Source of the DNA: Pseudomonas sp. 7SR1
Lineage (GTDB): Bacteria; Pseudomonadota; Gammaproteobacteria; Pseudomonadales; Pseudomonadaceae
Assembly: GCF_900156465.1 (NCBI RefSeq)
Contig: NZ_LT707064.1
Location: 1,710,001-1,774,000 of the forward strand
Direction: 5' to 3'
DNA: 64,000 nt
Shown here: piece by piece, positions 1 through 8,064 of the stretch
Numbering within the stretch: position 1 is the first letter of the stretch
How the letters are laid out: the number at the start of each line of letters is the position of its first letter
Notes under the pieces: generated by a model
The model's input: only the letters and a program-made list of their open reading frames with translations
What the model was told of the DNA's origin: nothing
Databases searched by the model: none
Made by a program: the position numbers and the translations under genes

Positions 1-2790
1 GAAGCTCAGGCCTTGGGCGTTGCCCTGATGGTCGGTGAAGGTGACGGCGGTAAGCTGGTCCAGCGGGTCGTAGGCGTATTCGGTGCGGCCATCGTCGGTG
101 ACTTTGGCAATCAGCCGGCCCACGGCGTCGCGCTCCAGTCGATGCACGATGGGCGATGGTGGCGTTTCGGGAACGACCGCCAGGCCTGTGCCGTAAGGGG
201 CCGGAACGGCCGTTATCGCTGTGACGTTGTCCAGTCGGTCGTAGGTGTAGCGCTTGGCGCTGCCATCCAGGTCCTGCTGTTCGGCCAACCGGTCTCCCGC
301 ATCCCAGGCAAACCGATAGCTCTCGCCGTTCTCGTTGACCAGTGCCTGCAGTCGCCCATAGCTGTCATACGCAAACTGCACCTGCCGGCCCTGGGCGTCG
401 GTGCGCTGGCGGACCTGGCCACGGCGGTTGTGCTGGTAGAGCGTGGTGTGTCCGGCAGGGTCGGTGTAGCCGGTCAACTGGCCGGCGACGTCGCGCTGGT
501 ACTGCTCGGTGCGGCCGTCCGGCAATTGGCTGCCGATCAGACGGCCCCGGGCATCGTAGCTAAATTGGGTGCGTTCGCCCAGGGCGTTGGTGATGGTTTG
601 CAGGTGGCCACGCGAGTCGTAGCTCAAGCGTGTCGGATAACCCGAGCAGTCGATGTGCTCCACCAGTTGCCCGAAAGGGTTCCAGCGCAGCTTCTTGCTT
701 TTGCCGGTGGCGTCGATGATCTCGATGGCCTGGCCGTGGGCGTCGTAGCGGTAGCGGGTGACGTGGCCCAGGGGATCGGTTTCGCCGATGCAGTTGCCAC
801 GTTGATCGTAGCGGTATTTCCAGCTGTTGCCGGCCGCATCGGTGTACACCAGCGGCAGGGACCAGTGTTCGAGCCAGAGGGTCGATTCGCTGCGACCCAG
901 CGGGTCGGTTTCGCCGATCAGGTTGCCGGCTGCGTCATAGCTGTAGGCGTAGCGCCCGCCCTGCGGGTCGGTGGCGCCGAGCATCTGGCGTTCGTCGTTC
1001 CACTCGAACGTCCAGGTCTGACCGAGGTTGTCACTGCATCGGGTGATCTGGTACTGGCTGTTCCAGTGTCGCGTGCTGACGCGCTGCAGGCTGTCGGTGA
1101 TGCGCGTGGTGCCGGCCGAAAGGTCGTAGTCGAACTGGTAGGCATCGCCCTCGTCGGTCCAGTGACGGACCACGCGCCATTCCTGGCCGTCGATCAAGGC
1201 CCAGTCGTAGAAGCAGCGCAGGCCCGTCGGTAACTGGTGTTCCACCATGCGCCGCCCTGCGTCATAGGCGAAGCGTCGTTGCACCAGGCCGGCGGCGTCG
1301 CGTACTTCGACCAGGTTGCCCAGCGTATCGTAGCCGTAGCTGACCAGCGCTTCGCGTTGCTGGTCGGGGTACAGGCGCTCGATCTGGATGACACGTTCAC
1401 GCTCGTAGGCCAGTTCCACCTGTATCAGGTCGAAAGCATCGCGCAGCCGCACCAGGCGCCCGGTTTCGTCGTAGTCGAGGTGAATACGGTTGTCGTTGCG
1501 ATCGCCCAGCTGGCTCAGGCGCAAGTGCGATGGGTTGGCAGGCGCGGGCTCGAACAAGCGGTACAGGCCGTCGTCGCTTTCGATCAGCAACTGGCCGTTG
1601 ACGTGGCGACGCACGGCCAGGCCTTCGCCGGCGCTGAACACCGCACCGCCCAGGGGGATCGAGCCCATGTCGATGCGGCGGCCCTGTTCGTCGGTGTAGA
1701 CCAGGGTTTCGCCGCCCTCCGGATGCGGCCGGATTTCGACGCACACTTCGTAGGGCACGCTCCAGCCGACGCCGAACAAGCCTTCGCCGCGCTCGTCGCG
1801 GCTGCAGTAGAAACGTTGCCAATCGATGGGCAGGATCCCCGGCAGCACGAAATCCCGCTCCTCGTCACCACCCAGCACCTTGGCCCCGGTGGCGGCATGC
1901 ACCGGATTCGACGAGCCCATGGCCGCATTGGCCGCCGCGCCCATGGCGCTGCTGACCGCCATCGACGCCGCCGCGCCAGCCAGCATGCACGGCAGGTTGC
2001 TCAGGAACTTGCCCTTGCCACCCTTGAGCATCAGCAACGCAGTCACCGCCAGGCCCACGCCCGGTGTCTTGCCGCTGCGGATCTCGCGCACCACCACCGA
2101 ACCGCCGCCGATGGTCACATCTGGAGAGATCAGCCCGGACGACACCACCTTGGCATCGCAGGTGCTGCGGTCGCCGCTGCGCACGGCGGGCTGGCCGTTG
2201 ATGGTGACCTTGTCCGAGCCTTCGGCCAGGAACTGCGGTGGCATCGGCGGGTGCTTGGTGCAGATGACCAGGTCTTCTGGCTTGGGCACGGCACCGGGAG
2301 CAGGCGTGGCGACGGTGGGTCGCCACATCTGCGAGAAGAAGCTCTCGGCCATGTCCAGGTAGCTGGGCTCGGCCTCGGGGGCCTCCAGCTCGGTGCCGGC
2401 CGGTGCGACATGGGACTCGATCGCTCCGGCGGCGCGGGCCGCGGGAATGTTGTTGGTGAGCGTGTCGGTGGAGCCGGTGAGGATGTTGGCCTGCACCGTG
2501 GGGGGAAAGAGGGCGTTGCCGATGCCCTCGCATAAATTGCTCAGGCCCTTGTCGGCTCCGGTCTTGCTCATGGCGATGCCGACGACGGCGCCGACCACGG
2601 CGCCCAGCAGGAAACAGCCCAGGCCGCCGGTGGCGACGGTGATCCCGGTGGCCGCCACCACGGCAGCGGTGGCCAGGGCGGTGATCGCGATATTCGCTGC
2701 CACCTCCAGCACGCCGCCGAGGATGTCGGCCATCATCGAGGTATGTTCCAGTGCATCGCCCAAGCGGGCCGCCCAGAGTGCGTCAGGCAT
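1..2790 (-). CDS. Rhs-PAAR T6SS effector, copy 1 (C-terminus beyond window)
   Basis: The reading frame is open from the ATG at 2788-2790 to the left edge, giving more than 930 residues, so the toxin tip is not visible. The N-terminus has a pre-PAAR motif (AARLGDALEH), two hydrophobic stretches near residues 20-75, and a PAAR spike domain at about 170-265. A long run of YD repeats (YDxxGRL type) follows, which would build the Rhs cocoon. The first ~0.8 kb is almost identical to the neighbouring Rhs gene at 3157-7599, so both should dock on the same VgrG and use the same Eag chaperone. It starts 85 bp after the small immunity gene at 2876-3154, with only a weak Shine-Dalgarno. The family delivers a variable C-terminal toxin through the T6SS. 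Which toxin this copy carries cannot be told here. Confidence 0.88.
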   Translation of the reverse strand, partial: MPDALWAARLGDALEHTSMMADILGGVLEVAANIAITALATAAVVAATGITVATGGLGCFLLGAVVGAVVGIAMSKTGADKGLSNLCEGIGNALFPPTVQANILTGSTDTLTNNIPAARAAGAIESHVAPAGTELEAPEAEPSYLDMAESFFSQMWRPTVATPAPGAVPKPEDLVICTKHPPMPPQFLAEGSDKVTINGQPAVRSGDRSTCDAKVVSSGLISPDVTIGGGSVVVREIRSGKTPGVGLAVTALLMLKGGKGKFLSNLPCMLAGAAASMAVSSAMGAAANAAMGSSNPVHAATGAKVLGGDEERDFVLPGILPIDWQRFYCSRDERGEGLFGVGWSVPYEVCVEIRPHPEGGETLVYTDEQGRRIDMGSIPLGGAVFSAGEGLAVRRHVNGQLLIESDDGLYRLFEPAPANPSHLRLSQLGDRNDNRIHLDYDETGRLVRLRDAFDLIQVELAYERERVIQIERLYPDQQREALVSYGYDTLGNLVEVRDAAGLVQRRFAYDAGRRMVEHQLPTGLRCFYDWALIDGQEWRVVRHWTDEGDAYQFDYDLSAGTTRITDSLQRVSTRHWNSQYQITRCSDNLGQTWTFEWNDERQMLGATDPQGGRYAYSYDAAGNLIGETDPLGRSESTLWLEHWSLPLVYTDAAGNSWKYRYDQRGNCIGETDPLGHVTRYRYDAHGQAIEIIDATGKSKKLRWNPFGQLVEHIDCSGYPTRLSYDSRGHLQTITNALGERTQFSYDARGRLIGSQLPDGRTEQYQRDVAGQLTGYTDPAGHTTLYQHNRRGQVRQRTDAQGRQVQFAYDSYGRLQALVNENGESYRFAWDAGDRLAEQQDLDGSAKRYTYDRLDNVTAITAVPAPYGTGLAVVPETPPSPIVHRLERDAVGRLIAKVTDDGRTEYAYDPLDQLTAVTFTDHQGNAQGLSF

Positions 2791-2875
2791 ATTGAATACT
2801 CATGGGACTCGGATGTCTGGCGGATGCGTTTGCATGTACTTCGATGCTTTCCATTGCATCCTTTTTCCTATGGGG

Positions 2876-3154
2876 TCAAGGCATGCTCATCAATGCCATT
2901 CTCAGGCGCCTGATCAGCTTCGGGCTCTTGAGGCAATCGGCCGGGCGTTTGTTACCCAAGGCCGGCACGACTTGTTCCATCCACCACAGGCCTTCCTTGA
3001 GCCCTCGTTTTCCATAGAGCACCACGGCCATGTCGAGGTTGTCGTCCATGGACTTGGCGAGCGTGCGGGCGTTGTCGTCGAGGTAGTCCTCTTCATACAG
3101 ACGCACAAAGGTTTGCCAGTCGGCGTCGCCGACGTATTCGTCTTCCAGTCCCAT
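2876..3154 (-). CDS. Probable immunity protein to the RES toxin (MbcA/ParS/Xre toxin-binding-like)
   Basis: This 92-residue acidic protein starts 2 bp after the stop of the RES-tipped Rhs gene, the normal place for a cognate immunity gene. Its C-terminal half (WWMEQVVPALGNKRPADCL and what follows) resembles the toxin-binding domain (DUF2384) of MbcA/ParS/Xre antitoxins, whose pattern is WL..pnpaLGg.tPldlL. Those antitoxins neutralise RES toxins in chromosomal toxin-antitoxin pairs. The helix-turn-helix DNA-binding half of those antitoxins is not evident in the roughly 45 preceding residues. The inferred role is cytoplasmic binding that blocks the NAD+ pocket of the RES domain and protects the cell and its siblings. 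Immunity function is supported by position and motif only. Confidence 0.65.
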   Translation of the reverse strand: MGLEDEYVGDADWQTFVRLYEEDYLDDNARTLAKSMDDNLDMAVVLYGKRGLKEGLWWMEQVVPALGNKRPADCLKSPKLIRRLRMALMSMP

Positions 3155-3156
3155 TT

Positions 3157-6100
3157 CTAAAAGCCCGCGAAGGAAATCAGATTACTGCCGGTCGGGTTGC
3201 GCGCCGACGGCGCCAGGATCCCATCATAACCGTTGGCCTTGGCCCAGGCGCCGATCTGGTGGGTCTGGGTGTATTTGTTGCCAGTGATGCTTTTCAGCGA
3301 CACGCCCAATTGCTTGCGCACATCGGCGCGGGTCAGGTCCAGGACGTTGTTGAGCTGAACTTTTTTGCTCACCAGGACCCGCGTGGACAGGTCCACGCCC
3401 CAGTGATTGACCTCGCCCATGGCGGTCTTGCGCGAGTTGGCGCCGTAGACGCCACCCAGGCCGGGGGCGGTATAACGGTGTCGGGCGGCGACGTTCCATT
3501 TATGCACCGTCCAGGTCGTGCTGATCCGCCCAGGCTCTTCAAAGCGATAAACCGTCCGGTTGACCTTGCGACCTTTCGGCGGGGTCGTGCACTTCATCAG
3601 CCCCAGGGGGTCGATCCAGCTCACCGGGTTTGGCGCGTATTGGTAGAGGTTCAATCCACCTGCCAGGCCGATGGGGTCCGGGGTGGTGAACCGGCCGATG
3701 TCCGGATCGTAAAAGCGCAGGGTGTTGTAATGCAGGCCGGTTTCCCGGTCCAGGTACTGGCCCTGGAACCGCAGGTTCTGTTCTTCGATGAAATACGGCT
3801 CGCGCAACTCTTCGGCGATGTTGCCCCAGACCTGGTAATGGGCACGCCAAAGCGTGTGGCCGTCGGCTTCGGAAAGTTGTTCGGGCAGGCCGTTGAGATC
3901 GTTGTGGTAATAACGGACTTTCTGCTGCTCACCGATGCCATCGACCCTGGCCAGGGGCTCGTGGCTGTCGTCGGCATAAATGTAGAGGCTGGTCTGGCCG
4001 TTGCGGTGCTCCTGTAACAGTTGCAGCGCATCCCAGGTAAAGCGGGTCCGGCCGAGCACGTTGGCGTGACGGTCGTATTCGGCCTTTTCGATGCGTCGAC
4101 CCAACGGGTCGTAGGTCATCTTCACGACCGAGCCGTTGTCGTTGTGGACCTCCAGCAAACGCTGCTCTGCGTCGTACTTGAAGCGCTGTACGCCGCGTCG
4201 GCTGCTGCGTTTTTCCACCATGCGGCCGAAACCGTCGTAGCGGTAGCGCTTGTCCTGATAGGTCAACAGGCGGTTATGGGTGACATGCCCGGTGCCCATC
4301 AGTCCGTCGAGCAGGTTGGCCGATGGATCGTAGGCGAAGCCTTCGCGCTGGCCCTTGAGGTTGTCCTGGCTGGCAAGGATCCGACCGGTGGCATCGTAAT
4401 GCAGCAGTTGGCGATGAGGGGCTTCGGGCTGGTTGTCGAAGCGCTCCACCAGTTGATCGCTGCTGTCGTAGGCAAACAGCGACTGCGCTATTGGCGGCAG
4501 CAACGTCGACTGGCCCTGCTGCCGTCGCTGGCGAGCCCGCAGACGACCGCTGCGGTCGTATTCGCTGCGGGTGCTGAGGCGTCCCTGGGTGCGCAGTACT
4601 TCGCGGTGCAGACGGTCGCGTTCGAAGTCGCTGATGACCTGGCCATCAAGGTTGATCTGGTGCAGATGGCCGCTGCCATAGTGCAGGCGGTTCAGCCAGC
4701 GGCCATCGGGAAGCTGCGTCTGGGTGAGGTTGCCCAGTTCGTCATAGCGATGCTCGAGGCGTCCGGCCCAGCTCTGTTCGGCAATCAACTGCCCGAGGGC
4801 ATCGTAGCTGAAGCCGACGCTCTGCTGGTCACCGGTCAGGCTGGTGAAGGTTACGGCAATGACCTGGTCGAGGGCGTCATAGCGATATTCGGTGCGCCCG
4901 TCGGCGGTGACCTTGGCAACCAGCCGTCCTACCGCATCGCGCTCCAGTTCATGGATGATGGGCGCTTGTGGCGAGAGGTCCAGGTTGGTGCTGCCGGGAG
5001 CGGCGTGGGCTTGCACGCGAGTGACGTTGTCCAGTGCGTCGTAGGTGTAGTGCTTGAGGCTGCCGTCCAGGCTCTGCTGGGTGCTCAGCCGGTCGCCCGC
5101 ATCCCAGGCGAACCGATAGCTTTCGCCGTTCTCGTTGGTCAGGGCCAGCAGGCGCCCGTAGTGGTCGTAGCTCAACTCCACCCGCCGGCCATGGGCGTCG
5201 GTGCGCAGGTGCAACTGGCCGCTTGGGGTGTGCTGGAAGCACGTGGTGTGCCCGGCGGCGTCGCTGTAGCCGATCAACTGACCGCTGACATCGCGCTGAT
5301 AGTGCTCGGTTCGCCCGTCGGGCAGTTGCTTGCTCAGCAATCGGCCCAGGTCGTCGTAGCTGAAACGGGTGCGTTCTCCCAGTGCATCGGTGCTGCCGAG
5401 CAACAGCCCACGCTCGTCGTAGCTCAGTCGCGTGGTGTAGCCGGAGCAGTCGGTGTGTTCGCTGAGTTGACCCAGCGGCGTCCAGCGCATCGTTTTGCTT
5501 TTACCGCTGGCGTCGATGATTTCGACGACCTGACCGTGGTTGTCGTAGCGGTAGCGGGTGACATGGCCCAGTGGGTCGGTTTCACGGATACGGTTGCCAC
5601 GCGCGTCATAGCGGTACTGCCAGGTGTTGCCCGCGGCATCGGTTTCAGCCAGGGGCAGGGCCCAGTGTTCGAGCCACAGCGTCGACTCGCTGCGCCCGAG
5701 CGGGTCGAGGGTCTGGCACAGATTGCCCGCTTCGTCATAGCTGAACCGATGCTGCCCGCCGTTGGGATCGGTGGCCCCCAGCAACTGGCTTTCGTCGTTC
5801 CACTGGAAGGTCCAGGTGCGATCCAGTGCATCGGTGGCTTCGGTGATCCGGTAGCGCTCGTCCCAGCGCCGGGTGCTGATGCGGTTCAAGCCGTCGCTGA
5901 TGCGGGTGATGCCGCCGGCCAGATCATAGGTGAACGTGTAGGTATCGCCAGCGTCGGTCCAATGGCGCACCACGCGCCATTCCCGGTCTTCAAGCAGGGC
6001 CCATTCGTAGAAACAGCGCAGGCCGGTGGGCAGTTGGTGCTCCACCATGCGCCGCCCCGAGTCGTAGGCATAACGCCGTTTGACCTGGTTGTTGGAGTGG

Positions 6101-7599
6101 CGCACATGCGCCAGATCCCCTTGGGCGTCGTAGCCGTAGTGCATCAGCACTTCGCGGCGCTGGTCGGGGTAGAGGCGTTCGATCCGACTGACGCGTTGTG
6201 GACGGCGCTGGTCGTAGACCAGTTCGACCTGTACCTGATCGAAGCTGTCGCGCAGCCGCACCAGGCGCCCGGTTTCGTCGTAGTCGAGATGGATGCGGTT
6301 GTCGTTACGGTCGCCCAGTTGATCGAGGCGCAGCTGCGCAGCATGGCCCGGTGTCGGTTCGAACAGGCGATACAGCCCATCCGCGCTTTCGATCAGCAGT
6401 TTTCCATCGGAGTGCCGCCGGACCGAGAGCCCTTCACCGGGGCTGAACACGGCGCCGCCCAGGGGGATCGAGCCCATGTCGATGCGGCGGCCCTGTTCGT
6501 CGGTGTAGACCAGGGTTTCGCCGCCCTCGGGATGGGGCAGGACCTCCACGCGTATTTCGTAGGCGACGCTCCAACCGGCGCCGAACAAACTGTCGCCCCG
6601 TTCGTCGCGGCTGTTATAGAAGCGCTGCCAGTCGATGGGCAGGATCCCGGGCAAGACGAAGTCCAGCTCCTCGACATCGCCCAGCACTTTTGCGCCGGTG
6701 GCGGCATGCACCGGGTTCGACGAGCCCATGGCCGCATTGGCCGCCGCGCCCATCGCACTACTGACGGCCATCGAGGCCGCGCCGCCTATCAACATGCACG
6801 GTAGGTTGCTCAGGAACTTGCCCTTGCCACCCTTGAGCATCAGCAACGCAGTCACCGCCAGGCCCACGCCCGGTGTCTTGCCGCTGCGGATCTCGCGCAC
6901 CACCACCGAACCGCCGCCGATGGTCACATCCGGAGAGATCAGCCCGGACGACACCACCTTGGCATCGCAGGTGCTGCGGTCGCCGCTGCGCACGGCGGGC
7001 TGGCCGTTGATGGTGACCTTGTCCGAGCCTTCGGCCAGGAACTGCGGTGGCATCGGCGGGTGCTTGGTGCAGATGACCAGGTCTTCTGGCTTGGGCACGG
7101 CGCCGGGAGCAGGCGTGGCGACGGTGGGTCGCCACATCTGCGAGAAGAAGCTCTCGGCCATGTCCAGGTAGCTGGGCTCGGCCTCGGGGGCCTCCAGCTC
7201 GGTGCCGGCCGGCGCGACATGGGACTCGATCGCTCCGGCGGCGCGGGCCGCGGGAATGTTGTTGGTGAGGGTGTCGGTGGAGCCTGTGAGGATGTTGGCT
7301 TGCACCGTGGGGGGAAAGAGGGCATTGCCGATGCCCTCGCATAAATTGCTCAGGCCCTTGTCGGCTCCGGTCTTGCTCATGGCGATGCCGACGACGGCGC
7401 CGACCAAGGCGCCCAGCAGGAAACAGCCCAGGCCGCCGGTGGCGACGGTGATCCCGGTGGCCGCCACCACGGCAGCGGTGGCCAGGGCGGTGATCGCGAT
7501 ATTCGCTGCCACCTCCAGCACGCCGCCGAGGATGTCGGCCATCATCGAGGTATGTTCCAGTGCATCGCCCAAGCGGGCCGCCCACAGTGCATCAGACAT
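3157..7599 (-). CDS. Rhs-PAAR T6SS effector with C-terminal RES (NAD+-degrading) toxin, copy 2
   Basis: The protein has 1480 residues: pre-PAAR motif at residues 7-16, hydrophobic segments at about 20-75, PAAR at about 170-265, the plug motif NPVHAATGAK near 300, many YD repeats, and the Rhs core ending in PVSWIDPLGL at about 1324-1334, where Rhs toxins are normally cut off. The last 146 residues (3160-3597) fit a RES domain. They contain VYRF, an RYTAPG segment, TAMGE with the presumed catalytic Glu, LDLT, a GYDGI turn, and SARNPTGSNL with the family Ser. RES toxins hydrolyse or phosphorolyse NAD+. The gene lies 12 bp downstream of eagR and 2 bp upstream of its likely immunity gene, so vgrG-eagR-rhs-immunity reads as one delivery module. 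Confidence 0.9.
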   Translation of the reverse strand: MSDALWAARLGDALEHTSMMADILGGVLEVAANIAITALATAAVVAATGITVATGGLGCFLLGALVGAVVGIAMSKTGADKGLSNLCEGIGNALFPPTVQANILTGSTDTLTNNIPAARAAGAIESHVAPAGTELEAPEAEPSYLDMAESFFSQMWRPTVATPAPGAVPKPEDLVICTKHPPMPPQFLAEGSDKVTINGQPAVRSGDRSTCDAKVVSSGLISPDVTIGGGSVVVREIRSGKTPGVGLAVTALLMLKGGKGKFLSNLPCMLIGGAASMAVSSAMGAAANAAMGSSNPVHAATGAKVLGDVEELDFVLPGILPIDWQRFYNSRDERGDSLFGAGWSVAYEIRVEVLPHPEGGETLVYTDEQGRRIDMGSIPLGGAVFSPGEGLSVRRHSDGKLLIESADGLYRLFEPTPGHAAQLRLDQLGDRNDNRIHLDYDETGRLVRLRDSFDQVQVELVYDQRRPQRVSRIERLYPDQRREVLMHYGYDAQGDLAHVRHSNNQVKRRYAYDSGRRMVEHQLPTGLRCFYEWALLEDREWRVVRHWTDAGDTYTFTYDLAGGITRISDGLNRISTRRWDERYRITEATDALDRTWTFQWNDESQLLGATDPNGGQHRFSYDEAGNLCQTLDPLGRSESTLWLEHWALPLAETDAAGNTWQYRYDARGNRIRETDPLGHVTRYRYDNHGQVVEIIDASGKSKTMRWTPLGQLSEHTDCSGYTTRLSYDERGLLLGSTDALGERTRFSYDDLGRLLSKQLPDGRTEHYQRDVSGQLIGYSDAAGHTTCFQHTPSGQLHLRTDAHGRRVELSYDHYGRLLALTNENGESYRFAWDAGDRLSTQQSLDGSLKHYTYDALDNVTRVQAHAAPGSTNLDLSPQAPIIHELERDAVGRLVAKVTADGRTEYRYDALDQVIAVTFTSLTGDQQSVGFSYDALGQLIAEQSWAGRLEHRYDELGNLTQTQLPDGRWLNRLHYGSGHLHQINLDGQVISDFERDRLHREVLRTQGRLSTRSEYDRSGRLRARQRRQQGQSTLLPPIAQSLFAYDSSDQLVERFDNQPEAPHRQLLHYDATGRILASQDNLKGQREGFAYDPSANLLDGLMGTGHVTHNRLLTYQDKRYRYDGFGRMVEKRSSRRGVQRFKYDAEQRLLEVHNDNGSVVKMTYDPLGRRIEKAEYDRHANVLGRTRFTWDALQLLQEHRNGQTSLYIYADDSHEPLARVDGIGEQQKVRYYHNDLNGLPEQLSEADGHTLWRAHYQVWGNIAEELREPYFIEEQNLRFQGQYLDRETGLHYNTLRFYDPDIGRFTTPDPIGLAGGLNLYQYAPNPVSWIDPLGLMKCTTPPKGRKVNRTVYRFEEPGRISTTWTVHKWNVAARHRYTAPGLGGVYGANSRKTAMGEVNHWGVDLSTRVLVSKKVQLNNVLDLTRADVRKQLGVSLKSITGNKYTQTHQIGAWAKANGYDGILAPSARNPTGSNLISFAGF

Positions 7600-7611
7600 G
7601 CAAGCGACTCA

Positions 7612-8046
7612 TCAGGCGGGAACGTCGAACAGCAGGGAGTTCTTGATGGTTGCCCAATGAGCGGCCTCGGCGTCGCCCAGCTTCTGTGCTTTCACATAGC
7701 TCAGGGCAAGCATTTTGCGGGTGCCGGGCAGCACCAGCGCCAACTGGTACTGGAAGACCTTTTCGTTGCCCTTGTTGAACTGGCTGCGCAGCTCGATGCC
7801 TTCGACTTCCTGATTGGCCCCCAGGCGCACGCTGGCACCTGGTTGGCAGCGCAGGTCCTGCACCTGTTTTTCCAGGCGCTTGAGCTGGTCGTCGAGGTTG
7901 CTTTGCAGGGTTTCGCCCTCGGCCAGCAGGCTGCGGCTGACGATCAGGGAAGTGCCCAGCTCGGGAAACTTGAGAATATTGATCGAGGCGTCCAGCAATT
8001 CGCTGGGCGGCAACTGGAACTGGAACTCATTGATGCGGTAGCTCAT
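7612..8046 (-). CDS. eagR: EagR-type T6SS effector chaperone (DcrB/DUF1795 family)
   Basis: This 144-residue soluble protein starts MSYRINEFQFQLP and has the length and pattern of DUF1795/DcrB-like Eag chaperones. Eag proteins bind the N-terminal transmembrane segments and pre-PAAR region of Rhs/PAAR effectors, keep them soluble, and help load them on VgrG. It sits between vgrG (stop 8065, 18 bp upstream) and the RES-tipped Rhs gene, which has exactly the N-terminal hydrophobic segments such chaperones recognise. Both Rhs genes here share that N-terminus, so one chaperone probably serves both. Confidence 0.82.
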   Translation of the reverse strand: MSYRINEFQFQLPPSELLDASINILKFPELGTSLIVSRSLLAEGETLQSNLDDQLKRLEKQVQDLRCQPGASVRLGANQEVEGIELRSQFNKGNEKVFQYQLALVLPGTRKMLALSYVKAQKLGDAEAAHWATIKNSLLFDVPA

Positions 8047-8064
8047 GGCGCGAAAAACTCGAGA

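Noticed and set aside
4021..6804. A 927-codon plus-strand open frame opposite the RES-tipped Rhs gene, and similar frames at 13-1233 and 1237-2535
   Set aside because: It is the codon-aligned antisense shadow of GC-rich YD repeats. It has no family features or ribosome-binding site, and the same shadow appears opposite both Rhs copies.
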